This document shows positions 1 through 11,292 of a stretch of 64,000 nt of DNA, piece by piece. Location: assembly GCA_022653695.1 (NCBI GenBank), contig JALCSW010000002.1, positions 124,001 to 188,000 of the forward strand, in the 5' to 3' direction. This stretch comes from Bacilli bacterium (lineage in GTDB: Bacteria; Bacillota_I; Bacilli_A; RFN20; CAG-826). Under the pieces are notes generated by a model. That model was not told the DNA's origin, did no database searches, and worked only from the letters and a program-made list of their open reading frames with translations. Position 1 is the first letter of the stretch, and the number at the start of each line of letters is the position of its first letter. The translations under genes and the position numbers were made by a program.

Positions 1-1003
1 CAAAACGCCCCGTTCGTCCGGCGCGATGGAAATAGAACTCGCTTTCGGAAGGAAGGTCGAGCGAAACGACGTCCGAAACGTCCTCGATGTCAATGCCACG
101 GGCCAGCAAATCGCTGGCGACGATGACTTGATGCCGATTTTTTTTGATGTCGCGGATCGTTTTCTTGCGGGCCCGCTCGCCAAGGCTTCCGGTGAAGAAG
201 GCGGCGTCGATCCCGCTTTCCAAAAGGCGTTTATAGCACTTGTCGACCGTTTCTTTCTTCGAAGCGAAAACCAGGCAAAGATAGGGTTTGCGGATGAGGA
301 GGAAGGAAACGAGGGCGTCGTTGACGTCCTGATGCTTGATGTCGACGAGGTGGTGGCGGACCGTCGCGGCGGTCTCGGTCTTTTCCCCTTCGAACTCAAA
401 GTCGCCGCCGACGAAACCGCGAAGTTTGTCCCGGAGATTCTGCTTAAGGGTGGCGCTGAAGACCATGGTCTGCGGATCCTTAAGCAGCGCGAAAATTTCC
501 TCGATGTCGCCGAAATAACCCAAATCGAGAAGCATGTCGGCCTCGTCGAGGACGACGGAACGGACGCTTTGAAGATTCAAAACGTGTTTGTCGACGAGAA
601 GGTCCTTAAGGCGTCCAGGCGTGCCGACGATCATCTGAGGGGCTTCGCTAAGCCCCTCCTCGTTTTGGCTGACATCGGCCTCGCTCGTGAGGAGCCGGAC
701 TTTGAGCCTTGGCATGTAACGCGCGAATTCACGGGCGAAATCATAGGTCTGACGAGCGAGTTCGCGGGTCGGGGCGACGATAAGGGACTGAAGGCGGGGC
801 AAGGAAAAATCGGTTTTTTCGATAAGGGGCACCAAAAAGGCGTGGGTCTTGCCGCTGCCGGTCGCCGATTGGGCCAGGACGGATTGGCCTCGCAAGGCTT
901 TCGGGATGACGGCGCTTTGGACGGGGGAAGGCTCGAGGTAACCCATTTTGCGAAGGGCCGCGACCATCGGGGCGGATAAATTGAAGGCGCTAAATGAACT
1001 CAT
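1..1003 (-). CDS. DEAD-box RNA helicase (CshB-like), truncated by the left window edge
   Basis: Reverse complement from ATG at 1003 reads MSSFSAFNLSAPMVAALRKMGYLEPSPVQSAVIPKALRGQSVLAQSATGSGKT...SVVLDEADMLL...; Q motif, GSGKT and DEAD present. Not in the ORF track because it runs off the edge. Confidence 0.93.
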   Translation of the reverse strand, partial: MSSFSAFNLSAPMVAALRKMGYLEPSPVQSAVIPKALRGQSVLAQSATGSGKTHAFLVPLIEKTDFSLPRLQSLIVAPTRELARQTYDFAREFARYMPRLKVRLLTSEADVSQNEEGLSEAPQMIVGTPGRLKDLLVDKHVLNLQSVRSVVLDEADMLLDLGYFGDIEEIFALLKDPQTMVFSATLKQNLRDKLRGFVGGDFEFEGEKTETAATVRHHLVDIKHQDVNDALVSFLLIRKPYLCLVFASKKETVDKCYKRLLESGIDAAFFTGSLGERARKKTIRDIKKNRHQVIVASDLLARGIDIEDVSDVVSLDLPSESEFYFHRAGRTGRF

Positions 1004-1064
1004 GGCTGTTCTATTATATAGAAAAGCCTTCCCGGGTGCACTTTTTTCGCGCTATAGTGAATCC

Positions 1065-1937
1065 ATGGAAGTCTGGGCCTTGGAGCCTCACGGATTCTGT
1101 GAGGGCGTCAACCGCGCGTTTTCGATGGCCGAGGAAGCCATGAAAACGGCCACGCCCCTTTATTCGCTCGGCCTTCTGATCCATAACGAAAAAGTCATTG
1201 ATGCCCTTCGGGATCGCGGCCTGGTCGCCCTCGATGAGCGAAACTCCTCCTTAGAAAGCCTTCTTCGCGGCTTGCCCGATGGTTCTTCCGTCCTTTTCTC
1301 CGCCCATGGGCACGACCCGAAACTCGACGTCATCGCCAAGGAAAAACGAATAAAAGCCATCGACTCGACCTGCCCTTACGTCAAAGCCAACATGAATCGT
1401 ATCCTGTGGGCCCTCGAGCGCGGCAGTTCCGTGATCTACATCGGCAGGAAAGGCCATCTGGAATGCGAGGCCGCCCTGTCTTTAGGCGAGCGGGTCTATC
1501 TTTACGAAGAGCCGCGCGAAGGTTTTGCGCCCCGCTACTGCGCCATTAACGAGTCCAAACCCTATGTCATCGCCCAAACGACGATGGACGAAGACGAGGT
1601 CGATCGCGCCTATGGCCTTATCTCCGCACGCTATCCCGAAGCCGTTTACGCCGGTGGGCGCTGCCCTTCGACCGTAAGGAGGCAAACATCCCTCATTGAG
1701 GCCCCTCGCGACATCGACGTCTACGTGATCCTCGGCAGCGAGCGCAGCAACAACACGAACCGCCTCGCCACCCTCGTCAAAAAGCACCATCCCGGCGCCG
1801 CCCTCATCCGGGCGATGGATAAGCGCGGTCTCCTTTCCGTCGATTTCTCGAAATTCAGAAAAGCCGCCTTGGCCAGTGGGACGTCGACGGATCCGGAAAC
1901 ATACCAAGAAGCCTTGGCGTATCTTAAATCGCTATAA
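1065..1937 (+). CDS. ispH: 4-hydroxy-3-methylbut-2-enyl diphosphate reductase (IspH/LytB)
   Basis: MEVWALEPHGFCEGVNRAF..., IDSTCPYVKANM, GSERSNNTNRL; internal ATG at 1065 preferred over the ORF-track start at 948. Confidence 0.9.
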   Translation: MEVWALEPHGFCEGVNRAFSMAEEAMKTATPLYSLGLLIHNEKVIDALRDRGLVALDERNSSLESLLRGLPDGSSVLFSAHGHDPKLDVIAKEKRIKAIDSTCPYVKANMNRILWALERGSSVIYIGRKGHLECEAALSLGERVYLYEEPREGFAPRYCAINESKPYVIAQTTMDEDEVDRAYGLISARYPEAVYAGGRCPSTVRRQTSLIEAPRDIDVYVILGSERSNNTNRLATLVKKHHPGAALIRAMDKRGLLSVDFSKFRKAALASGTSTDPETYQEALAYLKSL

Positions 1938-1977
1938 AAGCAACCGCGACCCCCATCGACGCGTGGTTCTCTCGCCT

Positions 1978-2742
1978 CTATATGACTATTGGCGTTTTCT
2001 CGTGGTCGACCGTCTCCACGCGCAAGGTTGGGTCAAGGCGAAGGATCGTTTGCCGCATCCGCGGCATGAACGCCTTCTCGATTTCGTGCGGAAGGTCCAA
2101 ATAGTCATAATGGCGAAGCGTGACCTCGCGTCTCCCATGGTGGGGCATATCACCCGAGACGAAGATGTCGTAGCCAAGCCTTTGGGCCAGCTCGTTCCCC
2201 CGCCAGCCGCCGCCCCCGACGATGGCAACGCTTCTGACGACCGCTTTCCCGGCGGCGATGAGCAATCCATAATCGACGCCGAGCCTCTTTTTGGCGTAAT
2301 AGGCGAAGTCCGCGATGGGCAAGGGCATTGGAAGACGCCCTCCGCGCGCCATCGGGCAGCCTTCGAGGGGTTTGACGTCCAGCAACCCCAGGCGATCGGC
2401 CAAAGCGTCGTTCATACCTGGAGTACCCGCATCGAAGTTCGTGTGGAAACTATAAACCGCCAAACCTTCTTTTTCGGTCCGCTCATAAAGGCTCCTCTTA
2501 ATCGGATCGTGAGCCAAGACGGAGCCTTTCGGGCCGAAAACGAACGGATGGTGGGTGACAATGAGATCGGGATGGAGGCGCTTGGCCACAGGATAAACCT
2601 CGTCGTCATAGTCGAGGCAAAGCAGGATGACGTTGCTTTCTTCGGGCAGTTTCCCGCACATGAGGCCTCCGAAATCGCCTTTTTCCCTCAGGCGTTGCGG
2701 ATAGAAGGCGGCAAGTTCTCTGAGCAGCCGACGCGTCTTCAT
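1978..2742 (-). CDS. Nif3-like dinuclear metal centre protein (DUF34/NIF3 family)
   Basis: VILLCLDYDDEVYPVAKRLHPDLIVTHHPFVFG..., HTNFDAGTPGMNDALAD; follows trmK as in Bacillota. Confidence 0.9.
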   Translation of the reverse strand: MKTRRLLRELAAFYPQRLREKGDFGGLMCGKLPEESNVILLCLDYDDEVYPVAKRLHPDLIVTHHPFVFGPKGSVLAHDPIKRSLYERTEKEGLAVYSFHTNFDAGTPGMNDALADRLGLLDVKPLEGCPMARGGRLPMPLPIADFAYYAKKRLGVDYGLLIAAGKAVVRSVAIVGGGGWRGNELAQRLGYDIFVSGDMPHHGRREVTLRHYDYLDLPHEIEKAFMPRMRQTILRLDPTLRVETVDHEKTPIVI

Positions 2743-3410
2743 TCGATGGTCTCCTCGATGAGGCGAGCGCGCTGTAGCAGTTCCTCGCGCTTTGCGCTCC
2801 GCCCTCGCGGCAACGAAACGGCGATTCCCTCGAGCCGTTTGGCCTCCGCGCCCCAATAGGCGCGCCAAGGCGCCGGCTTCATCGAGAGCGGAAGCGGGCC
2901 AAAGGTCAGTTGCCTCTCGTCGTAGACGACCGCCAAAAGGCTCTTCTCCCAGCGCGAAACCTCGTAATAGAGCCCTCCTTCGACGAGGGAGACGCTCGCG
3001 CTTTCGCGGAAGCCGAGGTCCATGAGGGCCCTGTAGGCGGCGGGACGCTCGCTATGGGGATCGACGATGAGCGTTTTGATGCTGGGATGGGAGGGGACGT
3101 CGCGCCGCAAAATGGCGGCGATTAGCTTTCCTCCCAAACCAGCCAAAACGGCGCAGTCGATCCGCTCATTGACTTGGCTTAAACCGTCGCTTAGGGACAG
3201 AAGGCAAGAAGAGGCGAAAGGCGAGGCTTCCACCGCCCGTCTCATCTTGGCGAAAGGGCCCGGCTTGTTCTCGATGCCCATTGCGAAAGGAACCTTCCCC
3301 CTCCCCAAAAGCGAAAGCGGGACGGCGGCGTGGTCGCTCCCAACGTCGGCCACCGAAACGCCGAACGGCACAAGGCCGACGATGGCTTCGAGCCGTTCGC
3401 TGAGTCTCAT
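2739..3410 (-). CDS. trmK: tRNA (adenine(22)-N1)-methyltransferase TrmK
   Basis: [35 protein letters not shown]...[11 protein letters not shown]; rpoD-trmK-nif3 order. Confidence 0.9.
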   Translation of the reverse strand: MRLSERLEAIVGLVPFGVSVADVGSDHAAVPLSLLGRGKVPFAMGIENKPGPFAKMRRAVEASPFASSCLLSLSDGLSQVNERIDCAVLAGLGGKLIAAILRRDVPSHPSIKTLIVDPHSERPAAYRALMDLGFRESASVSLVEGGLYYEVSRWEKSLLAVVYDERQLTFGPLPLSMKPAPWRAYWGAEAKRLEGIAVSLPRGRSAKREELLQRARLIEETIE

Positions 3411-4438
3411 CGGAGGGCCTTTCTCATCTTGGCGAGGGCGGCGTCGCGGATTTGGCGGATCCTTTCGCGCGAAAGGCCGTAGGTTTTCCCCACTTCCTCA
3501 AGGGATTTGGGATCGTTGTCGCCCAAACCGTACAACGAGGCGACGATGTCGCGTTCGCGCTCATTAAGGAGGCTCATGCCTTTGCGGATGAGGTTGTTTC
3601 GATCCTCGTCCTCGAGCCCGGCCGTCACTTCACGCTCGCTTTCGTCCACTTTCACGAAGTCGCCGACCTCGCCCGAACCGTCCTCGCCTACCGGGGCGTC
3701 GAGGGAAACGGTGTCAGAAGGGAGGGAGGCATAATAGGCGATGTCGCTTTCGGTGAGGCCCGGCAAGGCATCGGCCGTTTCCTTATCGTTCGGTTCGCGG
3801 CCCAAAGACTGGGCCAGCTTCGTTTTGGCGCGGTTGATCTTGCGGATGGTGTCGGTCACGTGGATCGGCAGACGGATGTTCCTGGATTGGTCGGCGATGG
3901 CCCGGCTCACGGCCTGCTTGATCCACCAAGTGGCGTAGGTGCTGAACTTGAAGCCTTTGGCGTAGTCGAACTTCTCGGCGGCCCGCGCCAAACCGATGTT
4001 GCCCTCTTGGATCAGATCGGCCAAAGGAACGTTGTTGTTCGAATAATGCTTGGCGATCGAGACGACGAGGCGAAGGTTCGAGTTGATAAGCTCATTCTTG
4101 GCCTCCTCGTCGCCTTTGGCGATCCGCTTGGCGAGCGCGGTTTCCTGCTCACGGCTCAAAAGGGGATACTTACCCATTTCCGACAGATAAAGCTTCAGAA
4201 TGTCGCTGCTCGAGACTTGGCTTGGGTTTATCGGGGCCTTCGAAAGCTCATCGTCGCGGATCACGACGCCTTTGGAAACGAGATAGTCCGTCAACGAGTC
4301 GTAGTCTTCTTCCGAAAGGCCGAGCTCATCGATTTGGTCGAGGATATCGTTTTGCTGCAACGAACCGTTGAGGCGCGCTTTTTTAAGAAAGCGCTCTTTG
4401 GCTTCTTCCAGAGGTTTCCGACGAGAGGTTTCGCTCAT
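3407..4438 (-). CDS. second RpoD-like group 1/2 sigma-70 factor
   Basis: Region 1.2-2 ([31 protein letters not shown]...[37 protein letters not shown]) and region 4 ([31 protein letters not shown]). Confidence 0.9.
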   Translation of the reverse strand: MSETSRRKPLEEAKERFLKKARLNGSLQQNDILDQIDELGLSEEDYDSLTDYLVSKGVVIRDDELSKAPINPSQVSSSDILKLYLSEMGKYPLLSREQETALAKRIAKGDEEAKNELINSNLRLVVSIAKHYSNNNVPLADLIQEGNIGLARAAEKFDYAKGFKFSTYATWWIKQAVSRAIADQSRNIRLPIHVTDTIRKINRAKTKLAQSLGREPNDKETADALPGLTESDIAYYASLPSDTVSLDAPVGEDGSGEVGDFVKVDESEREVTAGLEDEDRNNLIRKGMSLLNERERDIVASLYGLGDNDPKSLEEVGKTYGLSRERIRQIRDAALAKMRKALR

Positions 4439-4449
4439 GCCTTCTCCTT

Positions 4450-5910
4450 TTATTTCGAATGGGTATCGGGTCCGGAGGCGAAGAGAGCCTCATGATAGTC
4501 GCCGAGTTTCTTGGCCCGGGTCGGATGGCGGAGTTTCTTGATGGCCTTGGCTTCGATTTGGCGAATCCGCTCACGGGTGACGCCGAATTCCTTGCCGACT
4601 TCCTCAAGCGTCCGCGGACGGTTGTCGTCGAGCCCATAGCGAAGGCGAAGAACCCGCTCCTCGCGATCGGTCAAGTCTTTCATGATTTCGTAAAGTTCGT
4701 CCTTAAGGAGCGATTTGGTCGTGTATTCCTCAGGGCTTTGAGCCTCCTTGTCCTCGATGAAATCGCCGAGATGGCTATCGTCCTCCTCGCCGATTGGGGT
4801 TTCAAGGGAAACCGGTTCAAGGGCGATGCGCTGAATCTCGCGGATGCGGTCCGGGGAAAGGACTCCCTCCATCTTTTGGCTGATCTCCTCGGCGGTTGGG
4901 TCGCGCCCAAGCTCCTGAACGAGAAGGCGCTGGACGCGGGTCATCTTATTGATGGTTTCAACCATGTGAACCGGAATGCGGATCGTGCGCGCTTGGTCGG
5001 CGATGGCCCGAGTGATGGCTTGGCGAATCCACCATGTGGCGTAGGTGCTGAACTTAAAACCTTTGGTGTAATCGAACTTCTCGACGGCCTTGATGAGGCC
5101 CATGTTACCCTCTTGGATCAAATCGAGGAAATGCATACCGCGGCCAACGTAGTGCTTGGCGATCGAAATGACGAGACGGAGATTGGCCGTGATAAGTTGG
5201 TTCTTGGCTATTTGCGCGTCATCGACGAGATACTGCTCGTCGGCCGCTTTCTTCTCATCGCCTTTGTTCTTGGCTTCTTCAAGGAGCTTGGCGGCGCCCG
5301 GTCCCTCGGCGATCCGCTTGGCGAGTTCGGTTTCTTCCTTGGCCGTCAGCAAGTCGACCTTGCCGATTTCCTTGAGGTACATTTTAACGGAATCGTTGAC
5401 CTTGACCTCGCCGCTTTGGATCTTGGAGAAATCGTCGATCGTGGCAACCTCTTCCTTTTCGGTCTCGTCGGCGACGTCGGTTTCGACGTCATCCTCGGCG
5501 ATTTCCTTGGCGGCGTCCACGATTTTGCTTTCGTCGACATTATCCTCGTCGAGATTGTCCTCATCGTCCTCGGAAATGACTTTTATCTCGTTCTCGCGAA
5601 AATAATCGATGAGACTTTCGAACTCGTCGTCGGTCAAGTCGAGTTTGCTGGTGGCGTCCATGACTTCGCCTTGGTCGATGGAGCCGACGGCCTTCCCCTT
5701 CTTAAGGAAATCCCGTTTGATGTTCTCAATGGTCTTAAGCGTTTCGGCGTCGAGGCCGCCGCCTTCCTCCTCTTCCTCGTCCGCCAAAATGAACGAATCA
5801 GCTCCATCCACCGCCTTCGTTTTCTTAGCCTTTGGGGATTTCCCTTGAGACATCATGGCTTTCTTGGCGGCTTCCTTTTCTTTCACAGAGAATCTCTTTT
5901 TCTTGTCCAT
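4450..5910 (-). CDS. rpoD: primary RNA polymerase sigma factor RpoD/SigA
   Basis: Region 1.1, acidic insert, canonical regions 2-4 ([62 protein letters not shown]); directly downstream of dnaG. Confidence 0.95.
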   Translation of the reverse strand: MDKKKRFSVKEKEAAKKAMMSQGKSPKAKKTKAVDGADSFILADEEEEEGGGLDAETLKTIENIKRDFLKKGKAVGSIDQGEVMDATSKLDLTDDEFESLIDYFRENEIKVISEDDEDNLDEDNVDESKIVDAAKEIAEDDVETDVADETEKEEVATIDDFSKIQSGEVKVNDSVKMYLKEIGKVDLLTAKEETELAKRIAEGPGAAKLLEEAKNKGDEKKAADEQYLVDDAQIAKNQLITANLRLVISIAKHYVGRGMHFLDLIQEGNMGLIKAVEKFDYTKGFKFSTYATWWIRQAITRAIADQARTIRIPVHMVETINKMTRVQRLLVQELGRDPTAEEISQKMEGVLSPDRIREIQRIALEPVSLETPIGEEDDSHLGDFIEDKEAQSPEEYTTKSLLKDELYEIMKDLTDREERVLRLRYGLDDNRPRTLEEVGKEFGVTRERIRQIEAKAIKKLRHPTRAKKLGDYHEALFASGPDTHSK

Positions 5911-5932
5911 ACGCTTTTTCCTTTTCCTTTCT

Positions 5933-7750
5933 TCAATCGGCTTTCTTCTTGGCGCGCCGTTCTTTCTGGCGCTCGGCGAATTCTTTGATGAGGACGGCTT
6001 TTTCCTCATCGCTTTTGCCTTGGAAGGCCTTTTGGGTCTCCTGAGCATCGGATAGTCGGCTCTTCTCTTCGGCGATCGCCTTGGCGCAATCGGGCATCGA
6101 TCGCTCTGTGTAAGGGGGATGGTAATTGTCCTCCGCGACCTTCGTCACCTCGGATTGCAACTCGTCGCTATTGGGAGCGTCGCTCGCGGCGATGTCGTTG
6201 ATCAACGCCGAGATGTCGATGGGCCCGCTCCGTTTCCCCACGTATTCGCGGATGTAATTCGCGATCTCGTTGTAGGAGTCGGTGTAGAAGGAATCGATCG
6301 AACGGTCGAAGTACTTGACCGCGTCGACGTTCTCCATCATGTAGTAGAGGGCTTCCCGCTCGGCGAGGAATAGCCGCCTGACGAAGCGTTTTTCCGGATG
6401 GAGCCGTTCCGTATCGATCTGACTTCCATAACTGATTTCCTCGATGGAAGGCTGATCGGCGGGTTTGCTGTTGACTTGATCGCGAATGGCCTTTTCCTCG
6501 TACAGCGTGGCTTTCGAAAGCTTAACGATGTAGTTATCGCGGTCGATCCCCGCCGGAACGCTTCGTAAGAACGGGATGAAATACATCATCACTTTCCGCC
6601 GTTCCTCGGGCGTCTGCAATTTCTTGACGCTCGTGTAGTAGGAAATTTGGAAATCAAAGGCGTCGACGAGATGACCCATGCTTTCCTTGAGAGCCTCTGA
6701 TCCGCTTTCCTGCAGAATGTCGTCAGGATCGCGGAGGTCGCCGGGGTTCGAAACAAGGCGAAAAGAAAGGCCAGCCTTGTTAAGGAGCAAAATCATCTTC
6801 ATCATCCCCTCTTGACCGGGAGCGTCGCCATCGAGGCAAAGGCGGACTTCGCAATTCATTTTCCTTAGCAAAGCGATCTGATTGCTCGAAAGATTGGTCC
6901 CCATGAGGGCGACCGCCGAATTTATGCCGGCCTTCCCAAGGGCCATGACGTCCATGAAACCCTCCAAAACGTAGACGTAACCATCATGGTGGGCGGTCCG
7001 CTTCGCCACATCGTAGTTATAGAGGTTTTTGCCTTTTTGGAAGATCTTGGTCTCCGGGGAATTGACGTATTTGCTCGAGCCGTCATCGGCAAGCCGACGG
7101 GCCGAGAAACCCACGACCTGACCGTCGGGGTTCTTAAGCGTGAAAATGAGCCGCCCCGCGTTGCTGTCGGACATGCCCTCGAGTTTCGCCAAGGAAACGC
7201 CGATGTCCTCGATCGCTTTAAGCGAATGCCCTTTGGCCTGGAGGAATTGGATGGTCTTTTTCCCGTCCTTTGGGGCATAGCCCAAGGAGTATTTGGCGAT
7301 CTCTTCGGCATCAATGTGGCGTTTTTCAAGATAATCCGAAGCGATTTTACCCTCTTCGATCGACAAAGCGTACTGGTAGTACTTGTCCAAATCGTCGATG
7401 CAGGCATATAAGGGCGTCAAAGAAGCGTCAACGGGGGCATAATAGGACTTCTTTTCCAAACGGGAATCGTGGAAATTGACCATATCGGCCACTTTTCGAA
7501 TCGCGTCCTCAAAGGAAATTTTCTCGTATTTTTGAACGAAAGTGATGGCGTTGCCACCGGTGCCGCAGGAAAAACATTTGAAAATTTGCTTCTCCCGGCT
7601 GATGTTGAGCGAAGGGTGCTTATCGTCGTGAAAAGGACATAGGGCCACGAAGCTCCGCCCTTTTTTGATGACGGGGATGTACGAGGAAATGATCGTGACG
7701 ATATCCGCGGCTTTAAGAACGCTGTCGATCAAATCCTGTGGAAACATCAT
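5933..7750 (-). CDS. dnaG: DNA primase
   Basis: N-terminal zinc finger ([23 protein letters not shown]) and Toprim domain ([14 protein letters not shown]...[11 protein letters not shown]). Confidence 0.96.
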   Translation of the reverse strand: MMFPQDLIDSVLKAADIVTIISSYIPVIKKGRSFVALCPFHDDKHPSLNISREKQIFKCFSCGTGGNAITFVQKYEKISFEDAIRKVADMVNFHDSRLEKKSYYAPVDASLTPLYACIDDLDKYYQYALSIEEGKIASDYLEKRHIDAEEIAKYSLGYAPKDGKKTIQFLQAKGHSLKAIEDIGVSLAKLEGMSDSNAGRLIFTLKNPDGQVVGFSARRLADDGSSKYVNSPETKIFQKGKNLYNYDVAKRTAHHDGYVYVLEGFMDVMALGKAGINSAVALMGTNLSSNQIALLRKMNCEVRLCLDGDAPGQEGMMKMILLLNKAGLSFRLVSNPGDLRDPDDILQESGSEALKESMGHLVDAFDFQISYYTSVKKLQTPEERRKVMMYFIPFLRSVPAGIDRDNYIVKLSKATLYEEKAIRDQVNSKPADQPSIEEISYGSQIDTERLHPEKRFVRRLFLAEREALYYMMENVDAVKYFDRSIDSFYTDSYNEIANYIREYVGKRSGPIDISALINDIAASDAPNSDELQSEVTKVAEDNYHPPYTERSMPDCAKAIAEEKSRLSDAQETQKAFQGKSDEEKAVLIKEFAERQKERRAKKKAD

Positions 7751-7810
7751 TCCCTCCTGATATTACAAAGTAATATAATCTACTGATTCACAACTTCTTA
7801 ACCACTAATG

Positions 7811-9190
7811 TCAGTAGAAGCACTTCACGCGGAAGTAATCGACCAGTTCCGTTATCGGAAGGCGAATTTGCTTCATGCTGTCGCGGTCGCGAACGGTGAC
7901 GGACTGATCGCTGGCCGTATCGAAGTCGACCGTGACGCAATAGGGCGTGCCAATCTCGTCTTGGCGACGATAGCGTTTGCCGATCGAGGCCGTCGAATCG
8001 GTCGTGCACATGAAATACTGACTGAGAATGGCCAAAACCTCGGCGGCTTTGCCCTCCAGTTTCTTGCTGAGCGGCAAAACGGCGATTTTATAAGGGGCTA
8101 ACGAGGGCAACAAATGCATGATGATCCGAGACTCGCCCCCCTCAAGCGTCTCCTCGTCATACGAATCGACGAGAGTCATGAGCATCAGTCGATCGAGGCC
8201 CATCGACGGCTCGATGACGAAAGGGATGTACCGTTCGTTGGTTTCCGGATCGAGGTAACTCATATCCTCTTTGCTGTGTTCCTGATGGCGTTTCAAATCG
8301 TAGTCGGTCCGATCGGCCACACCAAGGATTTCGCCCCAGCCAATGGTCGGGAAGTCATACTCGACATCAGTCGTGGCCTTGCTATAGAAAGCCAATTCGG
8401 CCGACTCATGGTCGCGAAAACGAAGGTTCTCGGCTTTCGGTCCGAGGCTCTCCACGAACTTAAGGCAGTAATTTTTCCAGTATTTGAACCATTCAAGGTC
8501 GGTTTCGGGCTTGCAGAAAAATTCCATTTCCATTTGCTCGAACTCGCGAGTGCGGAAGGTGAAATTCCCGGGCGTGATCTCGTTTCGAAAGGCCTTGCCG
8601 GCATTGCAGACCCCAAAAGGGATCTTTTTGCGCATCGTGCGCTGAACGTTCTTGAAATTGACGAAAACGCCTTGAGCGGTTTCCGGACGGAGATAAACCG
8701 TGTTCGCGGTGTCTTCGGTGACGCCAATATGCGTTTTGAACATCATGTTGAACTTGCGAATCGGCGTGAAATCGCTTTTCCCGCAAACGGGGCACACCAT
8801 CTTATGCGCCTTCATGAATTCGTCCATTTGGTCAAAACTCATGTTCTCAACGTCGGCGTCGGGATACTGGCTTTTGATAAGGTCATCGGCCCGATGACGG
8901 GCCTTGCAGGCTTTGCAATCGACCATCGGGTCGTTGAAAGTCGATACGTGACCTGTGGCCTCCCAAACTTTCGGGTTCATGAGAATGGAGGCATCCAAGC
9001 CGACGTTCGTGGGCGATTCCTGAACGAAACGCTTCCACCACATCGAACGGATGTTGCGCTTAAGTTCGGCCCCTAGCGGACCGTAATCCCAAGAATTGGA
9101 AAGGCCCCCGTAGATTTGTGAGCCTGGATAGACGTAGCCTGTCGTTTGCAAATGCGAAACGATTTTGTCGAATGGGAACTTGTTAGCCAT
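7811..9190 (-). CDS. glyQS: glycyl-tRNA synthetase, single-chain alpha2 type
   Basis: VYPGSQIYGGLSNSWDYGPLGAELKRNI, LRPETAQGVFVNFKNV, EFEQMEMEFFC. Confidence 0.96.
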   Translation of the reverse strand: MANKFPFDKIVSHLQTTGYVYPGSQIYGGLSNSWDYGPLGAELKRNIRSMWWKRFVQESPTNVGLDASILMNPKVWEATGHVSTFNDPMVDCKACKARHRADDLIKSQYPDADVENMSFDQMDEFMKAHKMVCPVCGKSDFTPIRKFNMMFKTHIGVTEDTANTVYLRPETAQGVFVNFKNVQRTMRKKIPFGVCNAGKAFRNEITPGNFTFRTREFEQMEMEFFCKPETDLEWFKYWKNYCLKFVESLGPKAENLRFRDHESAELAFYSKATTDVEYDFPTIGWGEILGVADRTDYDLKRHQEHSKEDMSYLDPETNERYIPFVIEPSMGLDRLMLMTLVDSYDEETLEGGESRIIMHLLPSLAPYKIAVLPLSKKLEGKAAEVLAILSQYFMCTTDSTASIGKRYRRQDEIGTPYCVTVDFDTASDQSVTVRDRDSMKQIRLPITELVDYFRVKCFY

Positions 9191-9248
9191 TGTTAGCGTC
9201 TCCTTTTAAGGAAAATAAGCCGCCCCTCTGCCGAGAAGCCGCTAGTGT

Positions 9249-9276
9249 ATTGTAAAGTTCATGCAAGCGATGTCAA
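9249..9276 (-). promoter_or_regulatory. sigma-70-type promoter for glyQS
   Basis: Reverse complement reads TTGACA-N16-TACAAT about 60 nt upstream of the glyQS start. Confidence 0.6.
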
Positions 9277-9294
9277 CCCACTTTTAGTGTACTT

Positions 9295-10026
9295 CTATAA
9301 CTTTTGGATGATGGATAGGCTTTTGAGCCGCACGCCCGTAAGGTCGTTTAGGTACTGGCATAATTCGGAAATAAGCCCGATGCATTCCTCTTTTTGAAAC
9401 GTTACTCGGGAAAAGTCGGAAAGTCCGCACCTAAAACAATATCGAATGATTTTAAGCTTTCGCGAATTGGCTTCGGTCGCGGACTCATTCAGGCATTTGC
9501 GGCACACGAACCCGCCATCCTGATAGGAAAGCCCGACGATTCCGGTTTTCGCGCCGCAATAGACGCATTCGTCGACGTTAAGGCCGAACCCTTCAAGCGC
9601 CAGATAATGGGCGAAAAGAACCAAAACCGAGGTCAAGGGATCGAACCCTTCGCGAATGGCTTCCACCGCCCGCGCCAACCATGGGTATTCTTTCCCTAAC
9701 CCTTCTCCTTGAAGGGTCTTGGAACTCAGTTCCGCGATGAAAGTGAGGCTCGCCATGGTGAGGAGATCCTCCTTTTCGGGGGCCGGGGCCAAACAAAGGC
9801 TTTCCCTTAGGCTGAAACCGCCCGCCTTTCCTTCGCTCAGCGAGAACTTCGAATGGGCCAAAAGACGGCAGGCTGGCCCGTTTTTGCTTGTCGGTTTGTT
9901 GACCCCGCGGGCCAAAAACGAAATCAAGCCATCGGAAGTCAAGGCCGATATCATCTGATCGCTGTCGCGGAAGTTCGCCGCGCGGATCACGTAGCCTTCG
10001 CGTTCAGTCAGCGTCGCCATCGCCAT
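9295..10026 (-). CDS. recO: DNA repair protein RecO
   Basis: OB-fold N-terminus (EGYVIRAANFRDSDQMISALTSDGLISFLARGV) and Cys4 motif CVYCGAKTG..GGFVCRKC; between era and glyQS. Confidence 0.9.
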   Translation of the reverse strand: MAMATLTEREGYVIRAANFRDSDQMISALTSDGLISFLARGVNKPTSKNGPACRLLAHSKFSLSEGKAGGFSLRESLCLAPAPEKEDLLTMASLTFIAELSSKTLQGEGLGKEYPWLARAVEAIREGFDPLTSVLVLFAHYLALEGFGLNVDECVYCGAKTGIVGLSYQDGGFVCRKCLNESATEANSRKLKIIRYCFRCGLSDFSRVTFQKEECIGLISELCQYLNDLTGVRLKSLSIIQKL

Positions 10027-10897
10027 TCCCGTAACCGAATTGGGCTAGTTTATCGGGATTGTCGCGCCAACCCTCGAGGAAACGCGCCTCAAGCAAAAGC
10101 GTAACGTGTTCATGGAACTGGGCCTCAAGTCGGTGGCGGGCGGACATCGAGATCTTTTTTATCATCGCCCCGCCTTTGCCGACCACGATGCCGACCTGGC
10201 TTTTCTTCTCGCAGAAAACGGTCGCCTCTATCTTGAGGTGGCCATTCTTTTCCTTGAAATCGTTTACGACCACCGCGCACTGGTGGGGGACTTCCTCATC
10301 GAGAAAGCGAAGCAGCTCAAACCGCACCGCCTCTTTAGCCTGAAAAGCCTTATCCTTGTCCGTCAAAGCGTCAGACGGGAAATACTGAGGGCCGTCCTTC
10401 AAAACGGCGCCAAGGCCGTCCTTGACTTCCTTAAGCCCGAAATTGGTGAGGGCCGACATCGGCATGACGACCGCTTTTGGGAAGCGCGCCTTAAAACGCT
10501 CCAGCAAAGCCTCGCCTTCAGGAGCCGTGATAAGATCGATTTTGTTGACGCAAATAAAGAGGGGGCACAACACGCCTAGCGAATCGATAATCCCTTCGTC
10601 TTCCTCGGCCGAAGCGGCCGAACCATCGATCAAATAGACGATGGCGTCGACTCCTTTGGCGCTTTCGCGGGCGCTATGAACCATGGCCTTGCCAAGCGCC
10701 TCTTTGGGAACGAAAAGCCCTGGGGTGTCGATGAAAACGATTTGCATCCCCTTCTCGTTAAGGATACCCATGATGGAATCCCGGGTCGTTTGCGCGCGAG
10801 GGCTCACGATGGAAACCGTCTTCGAAAGAAGGGCGTTCACGAGCGTGCTTTTGCCGGCGTTTGGCCGGCCCATTACCGCAACGAAGCCGGTTTTCAT
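10004..10897 (-). CDS. era: GTPase Era
   Basis: GRPNAGKSTLVNALL, DTPG, NKID, KH domain IVVGKGGAMIKKI. Confidence 0.97.
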   Translation of the reverse strand: MKTGFVAVMGRPNAGKSTLVNALLSKTVSIVSPRAQTTRDSIMGILNEKGMQIVFIDTPGLFVPKEALGKAMVHSARESAKGVDAIVYLIDGSAASAEEDEGIIDSLGVLCPLFICVNKIDLITAPEGEALLERFKARFPKAVVMPMSALTNFGLKEVKDGLGAVLKDGPQYFPSDALTDKDKAFQAKEAVRFELLRFLDEEVPHQCAVVVNDFKEKNGHLKIEATVFCEKKSQVGIVVGKGGAMIKKISMSARHRLEAQFHEHVTLLLEARFLEGWRDNPDKLAQFGYGNGDGDAD

Positions 10898-11292
10898 AAA
10901 TCGTCACCGGAAAAAGCGAAAGGCAACAGCTCCAAAACGGTGGTCTCCTTGACGTCGCCTTTGAGGTTAGCCATGTAGATCGGGGCGCTCTCCGGATAGA
11001 GTTCGCTAAGCACCTGACGACATGCCCCGCAGGGCGAGCAAGGCTCGGTTGAATCGGCAATGAGGGCGAAAGCGACGAAATCGTCGCGCGTCTTTCCGTC
11101 CATCATCGCGTTATACAAGGCGTTTCGCTCGGCGCACATGCAAAGCGGATAAGAACTGTTCTCGACGTTGGCGCCGGGATAAACCGATCCGTCGGCGCAT
11201 AAAACGGCGGCCCCGACGGCGAAGTGAGAATACGGTGAGTAAGAGAGTTCCCTCGCCTCTTTGGCGCATTCGATTAATTGGGTTTTATCCAT
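10894..11292 (-). CDS. cdd: cytidine deaminase
   Basis: YSHFAVGAAVLCADGSVYPGANVENSSYPLCMCAERNA, PCGACRQVLSEL. Confidence 0.96.
   Translation of the reverse strand: MDKTQLIECAKEARELSYSPYSHFAVGAAVLCADGSVYPGANVENSSYPLCMCAERNALYNAMMDGKTRDDFVAFALIADSTEPCSPCGACRQVLSELYPESAPIYMANLKGDVKETTVLELLPFAFSGDDL

Noticed and set aside
26-979. 317-aa plus-strand ORF
   Set aside because: Antisense to the edge-truncated DEAD-box helicase.
1876-2859. 327-aa plus-strand ORF
   Set aside because: Antisense to the Nif3-like gene and the end of trmK.
4459-5988. 509-aa plus-strand ORF over rpoD
   Set aside because: Antisense shadow of rpoD with no domain signature.
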